Assembly (NCBI GenBank): GCA_036346205.1 | Contig: JARFJB010001963.1 | Coordinates: forward strand, 1,155,001 to 1,219,000 | DNA from: Vesta saturnalis | Taxonomy: Eukaryota; Arthropoda; Insecta; Coleoptera; Lampyridae | DNA length: 64,000 nt | Direction: 5' to 3' | Shown: positions 32,987-44,412 of the stretch, piece by piece | Layout of the letters: each line of letters begins with the position of its first letter | Numbering within the stretch: position 1 is the stretch's first letter | Made by a program: the position numbers and the translations under genes | Notes under the pieces: model-generated | Seen by the model: the letters and a program-made list of their open reading frames with translations, nothing else | Databases searched by the model: none | Told to the model about the DNA's origin: nothing

Positions 32987-33343
32987 ATGTTTAATGCGCG
33001 TTTTTGTGAAGTTACTTGCATTACATTGGTTTTATTTTTTATTTCGGAAAGTAAGCATGATACGCCGAAAACTCAAGAGCCAACAAAAATTACTAATGCA
33101 CAATATCTACGGGGTGATACATTTCCGAGGGTAGGAGACGAATGTTCGTTTTTTTATATCACAGTTTCGCGTTTATCTCGAAATCTATGCATTTCTCGGA
33201 AAAACAACAACAAAGTTTCTAAATCGAATGAGGAACACACATCCTCAACCGCTGAAGATCAATGGCGTAACGTTTGGGGGACAGAAAGTGAACCTGACCC
33301 CCCAAATGTATCACCCTGTAGATATTCAATATCGGTAATTTAA
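32987..33343 (+). CDS. Hypothetical frame in right arm of long-TIR element (118 codons)
   Basis: LFFISESKHDTPKTQEPTKI, FFYITVSRLSRNLCISRKNN and a hydrophilic tail. The left arm carries an inverted homologous frame (27246-27001). It has no recognised domain. Conservation between the arms is explained by their being inverted repeats, so protein function is doubtful. I list it because the frame stays open in both arms. Confidence 0.2.
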   Translation: MFNARFCEVTCITLVLFFISESKHDTPKTQEPTKITNAQYLRGDTFPRVGDECSFFYITVSRLSRNLCISRKNNNKVSKSNEEHTSSTAEDQWRNVWGTESEPDPPNVSPCRYSISVI

Positions 33344-33558
33344 ACAAATATGATCTCAAGAGTAATAAGTGTTCCACTTGTCAAATCGATATCTTAAGAA
33401 TTTTAGGAGTAATTTAAGAAAACTAGAAAGATAATAAAACTTTAACACCCTGTATCAACTAAACGTACTGTTTCCGGACCAATATTTATAGAAAATTTAT
33501 TTCTTAACATAACCTCAGGAATCACCCCCTTGAATATTGACATGTCCTTTTAAACACC

Positions 33559-33562
<4 letters not shown>
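33320..33562. other. Tc1/mariner-like end fragments, no gene
   Basis: Two short 'AACACCCTGT' type ends (33445 and 33554), the second running into the TA tract, mark remnants of small TA-inserting elements. Confidence 0.4.

Positions 33563-33610
<48 letters not shown>
33563..33610. repeat. (TA)n microsatellite
   Basis: TA tract directly after an ACACCCTGTG element end. Confidence 0.95.
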
Positions 33611-33613
<3 letters not shown>

Positions 33614-34070
33614 AATTTAAGTATTTATTTACTTGAGTATTTCGTTATTTTGTTTTAATTTAGGCAATTCAATTGTGCGACGATCATAACAATTTTTTTT
33701 GTATTGACATTTCGTTGAATATCCTTCAAAGGACCTCTTACTAATCTTATGAGAAATGGCTCTCCGTGAGATTCTTTTGAAATTCAGATATGTTGTAGAT
33801 GTCGACCTCCTGATCAAAAGTTACCATGGCCTCAACTCCCTATCACCAACCGTTTGGATAATGCAAGGTGTTGAATATGAGCTTTTTTATATTGGATTCA
33901 AATCCATTTGGCTGTCTTGTATTGTGTCCAATTGAAGAAGACCAGGGTTTTTGTCCAATAGCATTCTTTTGAATATGCGATACTTATTGTTACAAAATCG
34001 TTTTTTACGTGTACATTGGGTGATAAATTATATTTTGACTAACTTACGAAATATCATATTTTTACATTCC
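33611..34070. other. No gene recognised
   Basis: AT-rich spacer without a supported coding region. Confidence 0.4.
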
Positions 34071-34400
34071 TATATACTATACGAAGTATAGTAAAGGGAC
34101 GGTATTGCGATCATGAAAAAATTCGACCTCGAGATTTTGACAGATTTTCACGTTTTGAATTCCCGTATACCATACGAAGTATAGTAAAAGGAAGGTATTG
34201 CGATCATCAAAAAAATGGACCTCAAAGATTTTTGACGGATCTTCACATTTTGAGGGTCACTGAATTCATTTTTCGCCATTTTTGGCGTGCTGTCTGGGTG
34301 TGTGTGTGTGTGTGTTCCTGTATGTAAACACAATAGCAGTCAGACCGTTTGAGCTAGAATGATGAAATTTGGGAGGCTATTATGGCAAAATCGTAGATCC
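34071..34400 (+). repeat. Dispersed repeat with 93-bp internal duplication and (GT)n
   Basis: CCATACGAAGTATAGTAAA-type sequence occurs at about 34077 and again at about 34170, followed each time by GGTATTGCGATCAT. Then comes a (GT)n run at 34297-34315 and AGTCAGACCGTTTGAGCTAG. The layout looks like the 5' or 3' untranslated part of a multicopy retroelement, but I cannot name it. Confidence 0.5.
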
Positions 34401-35308
34401 GCATCAACTTTTGGGACATATAGGACCAAGCGGAAGTACCTGTTAACCTATAGTTTTCAAATGTTGTCAAGTAAATGAATCGTTTAGATGGAGCTATTAA
34501 GTTGAAACTTCTTACTCGTATGGAAGATACTCAAGCTGATCGAGACACTAAAAATGGTATTTAAGTAAAAAATTATTTTTATATAAATTAAGACTTTTAC
34601 CAATATTTTCGACTGAGATGCTGCAGAATCAATATGAATTGTGAAAAACGTATAATATACAACGTGCCCAAGATAAGGATGAACAGCATGGGCATCTTGG
34701 AAACGGCAAGAGATACGAAGGCGGTTAAATTAGAGAAAAGTTGTATAATGTAGGGCATTTCACATGTAGTTTTCAAAATTTCATTATTGTTTATCGTTTC
34801 CGAGATTTAAAACAAAATGCGATTTTTGGGTTTTTCTTTTTGCGTAATTCCTTTGTTTATTTTAAAAGATTTTTAAAAACCAAAGGTACTTTCTTTATTG
34901 TCACGTTTTGAATTCTGGCGTTTTCCAATTTTTTATTCGACGTTTCGTCTCCAAGAAAACATCATCAACATTTATATAGTCGCAAACAACGAAACACTCT
35001 GTATTCGATAGTATTTTTATTACGAATCTAACATGGTTTTGAAGCTGAAAAATTCCTATTTTCAGATTTACATTTTTCATATTAAAGCAGTTAATTAATA
35101 TTAGAAGGCTTTGATAAAATAACACTTGTTTAACATTTTGTTGAAAACTGTTTAACTTAGTTTTATTGCGTTGAGATCGTTGTTATTTGAATTGTACGTA
35201 TCTTAAGTTGTTATTACCACTACTTCGTGGGTTGTTTTTTTGGTTTTGTTTAGTTAATTTATAATTATAATTAATCAGTAGGTGTATCTACGGAAAGACG
35301 AAATTTTA
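34401..35308. other. No gene recognised
   Basis: Includes TTTTCTTGGAGACGAAACGT (minus strand, about 34940-34965), resembling a Penelope-like flank motif, but no coding region that can be supported. Confidence 0.35.
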
Positions 35309-36068
35309 CAAACGAAGAAAAGTTCGATATGTTGACATGCTATATCTTGTCCCACAGAAATTGTGTAGTTACTGATGTATTTGGATATAGATATGCTGAA
35401 CGAAGACAACTTGGTAAATCCGTTTTTAGACGTTTGAAATCTAATTTAAAAAAAACTTGGTTAATTTACAAAACCTGTTCTATCCCGTCAAAAGCAATCA
35501 ATATCGTTTTACAAGCCGTTGTTGAAAACCCTGAAATATTGACAAGACAAATTGAATATTGTACTGGTATAGCTAATTCTACAGCACAATTCATTTTAAG
35601 TAAGAATAAGTTTCATCCATATAAATTTCGAGTTTGTCAGGGTCTTAGACCAGCTGACCAGGAGCGGCTAGCAGGTTTTTGCGAATGATATACTAGAAAA
35701 TGTGACAAAGATCTAAATTTTCCTTTTAAAATAATTTGGTCTGATGAAAGCATGATAACCAAAAATGGAATTTTCCACCGACGTAACAAACATTATTGGG
35801 CAAAACAAAATCCTTATTTAAAAAAAGAATCAAGACATCAACATAGATTTGGATTTAATATGTGGATGGGCATTTTGGGAGGAAGAATAATAGGACATTT
35901 TCTTTACCGCAACAGTTTAAATGCCGAACGATATCTGAATTTGCTAAGGACTGATTTGGAAAATGCTTTGGATGAATTACCTCTAGCACTTGTTAACAAC
36001 TATTGGTTTCAACAAGATGGTGCCCCAGCACATAATTCAAGATATGGATATGGACTATGTCATTGCGG
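35309..36068 (+). pseudogene. Mariner-type transposase, truncated after second catalytic Asp
   Basis: NFTNEEKFDMLTCYILSHRN, FGYRYAERRQLGKSVFRRLK, PEILTRQIEYCTGIANSTAQ and FHPYKFRVCQGLRPADQERL form the HTH half; a TGA follows FCE. The core continues KIIWSDESMITKNGIFHRRN (first Asp), HYWAKQNPY, FNMWMGILGGRIIGHFLYRN, LRTDLENALDELPLALVNNY and WFQQDGAPAHNS (second Asp). It ends in a few degraded residues at the left TIR of the element at 36071; no continuation is found on the other side. One in-frame stop and the missing third catalytic residue make it inactive. Confidence 0.85.
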
Positions 36069-36070
36069 TA

Positions 36071-36771
36071 CCAAAATATTTTCCATTTTCTAATCGTTCG
36101 TTTGCTGTATACATATCAATAATTGATAACCAAAACAATTGATCTAATTCAAGAACTTATCGATATGATGTACAATGTGCTTTAAAGTGTAGCTACAAGG
36201 ATTTACATGGTAAGTATTACTCTCTATATTATTAAATGAGTAATGGTGTGTGTAATGGACAGAACAATTAGTAAGATATGGTGTGAAGCTGTTACCTTAT
36301 GTGTTCAGTAAGTACGTATTGTTTTTCTTCGTATTAAAACGGATATTTTTCAGACTGTTTCGGAGTTTAACCCTCGTTATCTAAGATTTGTCAGATGGAA
36401 ATTTAATCTAGACATTTAAAAAGGCAGGTAATATTAAAAATTTGACAAATAAAGTAGCAAAATTAAAGTATTGTGAAAGGAAAGCAATCTACGTTCAAAT
36501 GTCTCCGGGGCAAACGCCGCTGAAATATCGGTTTGGGAGGTCTACCTTCATCAGCGCCGCTTTGCTATAGCATTAAAAGCACAAGGATCTTTACTGAATT
36601 GTACCATTGTTTAATAACATAGAGAGTGGTACTTACCATGTAAATCCTTGTTGCCACACTTTAAAACACACTGTACATCATATCGCTACATTCCTGTATT
36701 AGATCAATCGTTTTGGTTATCAAATATTGATATGTATACAGCAAACGATTAGAAAATGGAAAATATTTTGG
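36071..36771. mobile_element. TIR element, 701 bp, with ~170-bp inverted arms
   Basis: CCAAAATATTTTCCATTTTC at 36071 is repeated in inverse at 36771. The arms (36071-36240 and about 36605-36771) are nearly identical, including CTGTATACATATCAATA and ACAAGGATTTACATGGTAAG. TA lies outside each end (36069-36070 and 36772-36773). The ~365-bp centre shows no coding capacity. It is a non-autonomous, foldback-like TA-inserting element placed in or next to the mariner gene. Confidence 0.9.
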
Positions 36772-37049
36772 TAAATTATTATAGACCCTGTGTATTAGCA
36801 CTGAAAATATTGTTTTTTATGTAAGAACACAGAAAAATTAATTAGTTGCAATTCAATACATATGTGAAAAAATATTTCTCTCCAAGATGACCACCCTGTA
36901 TCGAGTAACTACAAGGGCCATGATAATTTTTCCCACAGAATATGAAAAAGGATGGCTTTGTATAGGACATGTGAAAAAACAAAATAAAATCCCAACAACA
37001 GATTTTGTGGAAATACATTTTAAAAAAATGTGATTTTTTGTAAGTTAGT
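36772..37049. other. No gene; Tc1/mariner-like end remnant
   Basis: Contains ACCACCCTGTATCGAG at about 36890 and AGCACCCTGTCTACA near 37063, both resembling TIR ends of TA-inserting elements. Confidence 0.4.
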
Positions 37050-38360
37050 TTAAATATAATTTAGCACCCTGTCTACATGTATTAGCCCATTAGAATGTGG
37101 ATAGTAAGGACTTGAAGTAAATAGTTTTATGTCCAAACTATATGCAAAAGGATTAAATTCAACAGAATTAAAAGACAGTCCATTATTACTTATAAAATGA
37201 TCCAATAATTTAACTTCATTTACAACAAATTTTGACTTTTCTTTATTAAGTGGCAACCCAGCTGTCAAAATAACTATGACATCTAAATTTGTATTGTTTG
37301 TCCATGTTCTTTCCGAATACAAAATATCCTCAAAATATGCTAGAATACCAGGAAAACCTTCTAATATTTGATTTATTGTTCTTTGAAAAGATTCTGAAGC
37401 AGAACAAACCCAAATGATAGTCAAAGGTAACAATATCTTCCTAAAGGTGTAGTAATGGTACGCATTATTGAACTTTTTTCATCAATTGGAATTATGCAAC
37501 TAATAAAGAAAAAACCTTAGCTTCTGCTAAGTCTGAAAATATTGGTTCTGATGTAGGTATACGATAATATTCTCTTTTAATGTATTTATTTAGTTATCTT
37601 AAATACATATAAATTCTTAAATTTCCATTTGGTTTTACAGCCACCACTATGGGATGAACCCAATCAGTTGGCTCAATAATTGGTGTAATCAGGTTATCTT
37701 TAACCATTTTATCTAGCTCCTGCTTCTAATCAGACAAGGCATTTTCCCACCCTCACTTATTGTAAGTTCCGCATTCTGTAATGATGATATTATATACTGA
37801 GTAGTGATTTTACCAATTCTACTAAACACAACTTTATATTTTTCAATAATTTGGGAAATATAATTTTAATATTTAACAATTTTGCAGTTTCTGTATTTAA
37901 TCTGAAAATTAATATCACATTGCCCAAAACATCTAATTTACGACTGGAATACAAAGTTAGAATATTGTAATTGTTCTTAACTCTCAACGAAAAAAGAGAG
38001 TTATAAGTTTTACAAATGCAGGAACCAATTTTGATTTAGTTTTTTTTTTTTGTTTGAAAGATGAATTGATCGAGAGTGTTCTTATTTATGATTCTAGAAA
38101 ATATGTTCAGCCGTTTGAAGATTATCAGCTCTCTTTCAGTTGATGAAGAGATTTCTTTTTATTAGAGGTTTTGATTTATTTATTTTTTTTGTTTGAAAGG
38201 TGACTTGATCGAGACTGTCAGGAGTTTTGAAAATTTTTAATTTAATGTTATTTGATACAATTATACTTCCGTTATTGGATTTATTTGTTTTGTCAAAATC
38301 AGTTGCAGTGAAAATATTAACGTTACTGTTATTGTCAATTTTAAGTTTTAACACTACAAC
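37050..38360 (-). pseudogene. Ty3/gypsy pol relic (protease, RT, integrase tail)
   Basis: From 38354 downwards: a protease-like LKLKIDNNSNVNIF (the DTG site changed to DNN), then KLDVLGNVILIFRL. Next comes the RT entry MVKDNLITPIIEPTDWVHPI, VVAVKPNGNLRIY and YYRIPTSEPIF, followed by ASESFQRTINQILEGFPGIL, AYFEDILYSERTW (site of the YxDD box, here FED), GLPLNKEKSKFVVNEVKLLD and HFISNNG. The last part, FTSSPYYPHSNGLIHVDRVL, is the integrase C-side motif joined directly, so RNase H and most of integrase are deleted. There are many frameshifts and a lost catalytic Asp. No LTR was found. A 135-bp duplication with TTTGTTTGAAAG lies at 38040-38225. Confidence 0.8.
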
Positions 38361-40087
38361 TTTTAATTAATAGCGATTCAAACCATTTTAAGGCATTTAT
38401 TTCGCACAGGGGTGCAATTTACTAATGAAGATAATGAAGTCAAACGAATACTTAGAAACACAAAACCTTCTCCACAATGTTTATAATTTCAAACTCTTAA
38501 TAATTGGTTACAAAATGGTGACTAGTTTCAACAAAATTGTCATCTTCAGACCTTAAAAAGTTTTTTAGAACATGCACAAATACATAATTGAATGCAGTTT
38601 CGTACTATGATTAAACCATAGAACGGACCTGCTAAGTTAAGTTGCAAAAATCATTTGCCAAAATAAAGTTCAAAATCTTATATATAAGCTAAAAAAATAA
38701 ATTGTTGTTTAATCACTTATCTTAAGTGTAAATAAGGTTTGTTTTTTGAATAAAAATAATTTCTAATGAATTTTAATTTCAAAATGTTTTTAGACAAATA
38801 GATTTAGCTACCATTTGGGAATGGTCCCTTTTTTAACATCTTTCCCCATTTTTTTCCTTTTGAAAATCCCTTTTCCCACCAAACTTTCAAAAAAAGGGAT
38901 TTGGTGCATGTATATCAGTATTCTCTAATTCAAGCTCATTTTATAGAATGGCTTGGTCACTTTTTTGTTCAAAGTTAAACGGTATTTAAACTAGCTATTA
39001 GGAAGGGCTTGAAAAGAGTGTACAGCAAATACATAAGAACTCTTTGGTTGGATCTGACAACACAGTATATTGTCAAGACCCTCTTAAAATATATCAAGTA
39101 CTGCAGTATTTATTCCATAACTTTCTAGTTACTGAAAATAACGTTAGTGTCTATATTTTTGAAAAACACAAGAAATAGTGTTTTTTAATGGAGGAATCAT
39201 GACACATGGTTTCTATTTAAAAAAAAAGATAAGTGCATAAAAAAAACGTTGCACTAAGTCTCGTTTTCGATTACACAATCGTAATCTATGCTAAAAATTA
39301 CAATGCCTTTAGTATTGTTTCTCTGTAACAATTTTTAGAAATAGACAAAAATTGACAATTGAAGGATAGCGAACAAATGAAAAGAGATAGAGAAGAATTG
39401 ATCAACAATAGTAGGTATCCTTTCAAATCCGACCCATGACATCGATATTAGTTTTTATATTCTTCTGTTCTTTCATATACTTTACCACAATTTGCTTAAA
39501 ATTTGGCCACCCCATACATTTATACATAACTGATGAGTGATCCATTTCAGTACATATAAGTTTGTACCATAGTAGGTACTCCATAATAAATTAATGTAAC
39601 TTAATAAAATAATTGTAATAATTTTTGCATAAAAATTGCTTATTGAGTACAGGAATTGCAAAAGCTACTGTAGGTATAGGAAAGATTAAACAAAGGATTT
39701 GCAGTTTTATTTGTTCATTGTGCAGTTTTAGTTTTGTCAAAGAAAGTTCATGGGTCATTAGATGTTTTCATAAAATTAAAACGTAAGCTTGACAAACATA
39801 GCTCTGCAGCTGAAGTAATAAAAATAAATCGGGCCTATTGCGCAGTGGTCAACAGAGAGAGAGTAGCCACTTGAATAGAATAGGTTCAGTGTTCAACGTC
39901 AATAATAAAGAAAAATAAGTGACGACTATTTAAATAATACCGTTGACTGAAAACTTTTACTCAATGATAATACATATCTATTCATAACTTTAAGCTGTCG
40001 AATCAGTGATTAATTTGTACCTGGATATCTCATATTATGGTTAATTAGCAATGTAAATTTTGGTAACTGATTTGTCTATAATTCTAG
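38361..40087. other. No gene; scattered repeat motifs
   Basis: ACTAGTTTCAACAAAATTGT-CATCTTCAG at 38521-38549 resembles a Penelope-like end. TTGCGCAGTGGTCAAC near 39838 followed by GGTTCAGTGTTCAAC near 39885 could be decayed A and B boxes of a SINE. No reading frame of note. Confidence 0.35.
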
Positions 40088-40131
40088 ATCTGTAAATGGA
40101 TCAATACGAATGTATTGATCCATTTACAGAT
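40088..40131. repeat. Perfect 20-bp inverted repeat (hairpin)
   Basis: ATCTGTAAATGGATCAATAC (40088-40107), loop GAAT, then its exact inverse complement (40112-40131). It lies about 80 bp before the mitochondrial insertion. Such a perfect stem is unexpected by chance; its role is unknown. Confidence 0.9.
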
Positions 40132-40200
40132 AAGAATTTATCTTTCATTTTAATATTTTAACATTTAACTTTAAACTCGAAACGAATAAAAATATATATG

Positions 40201-40620
40201 TTATTAGAAATAGCTACTTGATTAAATTTTAATTCACAAGATAGAATTTCTGCTCTAATAGAACAATTACCTTTTTTTCATGATCATGCGATAATAATTT
40301 TAACAATAATTGTAATAATTGTATCTTACATTATAGTTTCAATCATAATAAACAAATTTTTAAATCGATATTTATTGGAAGGTTAAACATTGAATTAAAT
40401 TGAACTATTTCTCCTGCCATACATTAATCTTTATTGCAACTTTTACATTTAATAGATGAAATCAACTCTCCAGATATTACAATTAAATCAACTGGTCATC
40501 AATGATTTTGATCTTACGAAATATCAGATTTTAAAAATGTTGAATTTGATCCTTATATAATCCCTGAATTAGAACAACCAAATTTTTTTTGACTTATAGA
40601 TGTTGATAATCGTTTATCTA
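40201..40620 (+). pseudogene. cox2: Nuclear copy of mitochondrial cox2 (NUMT), 5' half
   Basis: Read with the invertebrate mitochondrial code (ATA=Met, TGA=Trp) from 40210: MATWLNFNSQDRISALIEQL, PFFHDHAIIILTIIVIIVSY, FLNRYLLEG, SPAIILIFIA-like remnants, LLYLIDEINSPDITIKSTGH, QWYWSYEISDFKNVEFDPYI and PELEQPNFF, then IDVDNR. This is about the first 135 codons of cytochrome c oxidase subunit II, the two N-terminal membrane helices included. A CAA-to-TAA change after LLEG and an indel within the next 12 nt show it is no longer mitochondrial. The upstream 40201-40209 fits the end of tRNA-Leu. Similarity stops near 40620. Confidence 0.9.
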
Positions 40621-41190
40621 TTCTTTCTTTATCTACTGACTATCTAGAGATTGTCGGGATGGATAGTCTAGTGCAGATGTTGGCAGAAGCCTTTAAAGAT
40701 CCTTTCATCGAGCTGTACGACGGCGGTCTCTCCTGATGCGCTGGACAAAATACCAACGGCGGGAGTGGGGGGGTGACTGATGACTATGGCTTAGAGCAGA
40801 CTAAGAGTAAAATAAAGGTTTTTACTTTTAATCGCTCGGACAGAAAAAATTAGCAACTGTAACCGGTATACCACTTGGGCATAGACAACAGTAAAACAAA
40901 ATAAGTTGATAGGCGTGCTTGGTGTGAAATAAATGTATCATTGCAGTTATATTTGAATTATATTTGTACCTTTACTTGGTCAGCAATTTACATTAATTAC
41001 AAGCAATGCATCCTCCAAACTACATAGGGATGCATCGTGTCTCTAGAAATTTGGTTATATAGTTTAATACAATAAATCATCATGTCAACGTCAACTATCT
41101 ATTTCACAAAAAAACTGAATAAAAACATAAAATTCAAATACTTATCTTTTGGGTTTTTTAAACGGCGTATTTTTCTATTTTTTTATTTTG
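40621..41190. other. No gene recognised
   Basis: Includes a short GC-richer patch (40700-40790, GTACGACGGCGGTCTCTCCT and a G-run) without a matching family. Confidence 0.4.
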
Positions 41191-41340
41191 TATAAATTTA
41201 TACGTTTCGATAACAATTACAGTTATCGTCCTCAGTAAATGATATTCTCTGTAAGAATTGCTTGATAAAGATGAAAACGCAAATATAAGCTTGCTATGAA
41301 TGTAACAGTTTGATAAACGTATATAGTCAACTATTGAATT
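41191..41340. repeat. Dispersed repeat, second copy of 21225-21400
   Basis: GTTTCGATAACAATTACAGT, TATCGTCCTCAGTAAATGAT and GAAAACGCAAATATAAGC occur in the same order as at 21240-21400. Possibly the end of a Penelope-like element. Confidence 0.5.
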
Positions 41341-43419
41341 TAGTTTTATTAAAGAATAACTAGATCCTTAATAAATTAAATATTATTAAGCTGCCTTGAA
41401 GATGATAAATTATAACACCCGTTAACGGTAGAAGGCTAACAGTGAAAAATGTCATAATTAAAGAACAAATTTAACCAAATTGAATCAAATTATGATGTAA
41501 GTGTAAAGTTGTGAAAAACTTTATATTTGATAAAATCATTCACAGATAAAAACGACATGCCAATCAAAGGTCTAGCCAAATCCAACAAAGAAATAGTTTT
41601 TTGTCTATATATTTACCTATATTTTACAGTGAAAACACAATGTAATACGGTTAATATAATTTTTAATTTCAACTACAACGTTAAATTATTATAGTGCTGT
41701 GGTAACAACATATAATTGGTAAAGCATTTACTTCACGGTCTAGGAAAAATCAACAAAACACCTAGAAATACTGAAAGCTAAAATTAAGACATACCATTGT
41801 GCTTTTTTTTTAAATTATAAGATGCCAAAACCTATTTAAACAGAGATTTTGTTCTTACGTATTGAAGATATTAGGAGAGTAGAAGACGGGCACTATCCCC
41901 ACTCCTTATTTTTACGTCACAAGCCCCGCCTACTTTCACTTTTTTATATGCCCACGTGGGAGCCCGGATTTTCCACCCTTATTTTTACTCGCTTACGTGT
42001 AGGACGTGTTTTTTCACCCTTAATTTTTATGGTTTCTTTTCGGAGGCCTTTTTCAACCCTAATTTTTTACACACCCACGTGTGAGACCGTATTTTGAATC
42101 CTTTCTTTTTCATCCCTAATTAAAGTTTTTGATTTTTAATGGCATACGTGAAGGACCGTATTTATTACCCTTATTTTGAGATGATGATCTTTAATTATTT
42201 TTATTAATTAATTATCCTAGGGAAATTCTTAATCTGATAGCTTTAAGATGATTATGATCTTTAATTATTTTTATTAATTAATTATTTTTAGCCCCTGGGA
42301 AATGATGTAAAAGATAGTTTATTTAATTTTGTGTTTTACTATTAACATTTATTAGAACTTGTTTATCAGATATTATTTAAAGAATTGATTAGATAATAAT
42401 AATTACGTACACATTGACTGTATTTCCCCATTTTATTTTATTAGCGTATTTTTTACCAATGAGATTGTTATTACATTTATTTTAATGCCCATCTACAGGT
42501 TGTTTAACATACGAAATTTATTTATACACTGATTACATGTTGACACGTTTCGCCGAAGAGTGCAATTGTATGCGTGCCCCAACATAATGTAACTTATAAG
42601 ATGATGATCTTAAGCTGTAACCTGATAGATTACAAGCTTTTATAATAATAATTAAAAAAAAATATTATTAGAGTTGATACGCCGTTTTATTTCAAGTAAT
42701 TGTTTCAATATATATAAAATGTGTAAGTGGACCTGTATTATTTGTTGTAATATGTGTTATTCCACTTTCTTTTTAATTACCGGTTGTAACCTTCTACTTA
42801 CATAACTTCAACTTATACACGAATTAATAACGACCTCCACTAGTTTATAACACAATCGCTATGTAGCGTGTTTTTTATTTACACCCGTACTTCTATAAAC
42901 TATTAACGCTCCATTTTAATGGGACGATCAACTATCTGAAAAAAGGTTAACTGTTAAAGTATACGATGAAGATCGTTTAAAGCAAACCTTGTAGTATTCT
43001 TATATACGAATGATATTTCAAAAATACTAGTATAATTAACATGAAGGTTTATAAATCTACATCCAGAACAAGGAAACAGTTTTAAACACAAAGAAATTAT
43101 CTGTAAGGGCAGACAATGCTATTACATAAGACGTTTTACAAAACGTGGTTATTCCACATTGAGAAAATTGTTAGTCATGAGAAACAAGTTGGTCATGAAG
43201 TTAGTCTTGAAGTTAGCTAGTTATAGGTTACGAAGTTTATCTCGCCTTGCGAGCAACTTTTATAAAAAATGTACACTTGAGTTTAAGCTGACGTATATTG
43301 GTTTATGTCTATTTTTATTATGCTAAGAAAAAAGGTTATTAAAAAATGTTTTCTATTAATTACCATTTGTAGACTATATGTTTTATCTATACACGAAATT
43401 TTATTTCACAACAGCATAC

Positions 43420-43626
43420 TCATTCTACCTTGAGAAAATTGTTAACCTTGAGAAACAAGTAGGCTTGAAACTCAAAAAACTCCCTGTTACCACTCTCGTC
43501 AATGTAGATAGAGGTCCAATGCTGGTCTGGTTTGTTTGCAGGATCCGTGTTTACGATAATCGCACACGGTCGAGGTGCGTGTCTGGGTAGTTGATTAGAA
43601 GCACATACAAGTCGAAAACACATTCT
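43420..43626 (-). pseudogene. Adenain-like cysteine protease fragment, left arm
   Basis: Minus-strand frame: LVCASNQLPRHAPRPCAIIV, NTDPANKPDQHWTSIYIDES and GNREFFEFQAY. The QHW His and the YIDE acidic position correspond to the first two catalytic positions of adenovirus-type processing proteases encoded by Maverick/Polinton elements. The Gln and Cys of the active site lie in the missing C-terminal half, so this fragment cannot be active. It is at the inner end of the left arm. Confidence 0.7.
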
Positions 43627-43754
43627 TCTTGTGGCTGGGGATCGATTTCAAGCATCTCAACACTTCTGCCGCATACATATTTGTGGATTTTTTATCAGAT
43701 GGGATTAATAGCAACGTCAACTAAACGTTTTAAAAAATTTCTAATCTGAAAATA

Positions 43755-43908
43755 AGTACGTGCGTGCGTACGTGCGAGCGTACGTGCGAGCTTGCGTGCG
43801 TGCGAACGTGGGTGCGTGCGTACGTGCGAGCGTGTGAGCTTGCGTGCGTGCGTACGTGTGTACGTGCGTGCGTGCGTACGTGTGTACGTGCGTGCGTGCA
43901 TGCGTGTT
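43755..43908. repeat. TGCG/TACG-rich simple repeat
   Basis: A run built from GTGCGTGCG, CGTACGTGC and GAGCGTACG words in the unique centre of the palindromic element. It is much GC-richer than its surroundings and would form Z-DNA-prone alternating purine/pyrimidine. Confidence 0.9.
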
Positions 43909-44214
43909 TTTTCGTTTGATCCTCGTGCTAAAGCAGTGCTAGTCGATTGTATGTAGTTGTAGGCCCTATTGTGTTGACTAAGAGCTATAATTGGAAGCGT
44001 TGCTTGCTATACCCTGGCCGTGGAGTTATGTTTAATTAGCTTTTTTTTTGACAGATGTATTTATTTATGATAACATCAGGCTTGCATGTAAAGTAATATA
44101 GAGGTGAAACTAACTAGCTAATGTGTTTTGCTGCTACACGTATCACAGTATTGAAGATTCTGTTTATGTATTAGAAAAACGTACTACAGCCTCGAAACAG
44201 AGTGCAGATAAAAA

Positions 44215-44412
44215 TTGAAGAAAGATGTATGCGCCACAAGTGTTGAGATGCTTGAAATTGATCCCCCAGCCACAAGAAGAATGTGTTTTCGACTTGTATG
44301 TGCTTCTAATCAACTACCCAGACACGCACCTCGACCGTGTGCGATTATCGTAAACACGGATCCTGCAAACAAACCAGACCAGCATTGGACCTCTGAGTAT
44401 GCTGTTGTGAAA
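44215..44412 (+). pseudogene. Adenain-like cysteine protease fragment, right arm
   Basis: Mirror copy of the left-arm fragment: VEMLEIDPPATRRMCFRLVC, NQLPRHAPRPCAIIVNTDP and KPDQHWTS. It then loses about 84 bp that the left arm retains (IYIDES...EFF) and ends EYAVVK. The difference between the arms shows that they have diverged or been deleted since the palindrome formed. Confidence 0.7.

Larger units (their letters stand above)
27029..33319 (-). mobile_element. Long-TIR mariner-type transposon enlarged by three insertions
   Basis: Left arm (27046-28150) and right arm (31490-33206) are inverted copies. They share, in mirrored order, the FFISESKHD..PKTQEPTKIT reading frame, the TTCCGCGTAAAAAACAAAAT type block, ACGATAAGTACTTT-like sequence, and finally GAATGACCA(A/G)TGTT next to the gene. 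The outermost bases may be TA-CAGGTTGTCTC (27029) and the inverse of CACCCTGTA (33311-33319). Subtracting the insertions leaves about 2.3 kb: two ~550-bp arms and one mariner-type gene. Later insertions are a 547-bp tRNA-carrying element in the left arm, a 2.2-kb hAT in the gene and a 1.15-kb tandem repeat in the right arm. Confidence 0.7.

Noticed and set aside
43695..43901. His/Arg/Thr-rich frame opposite the TGCG repeat
   Set aside because: Produced by simple sequence; no conservation.
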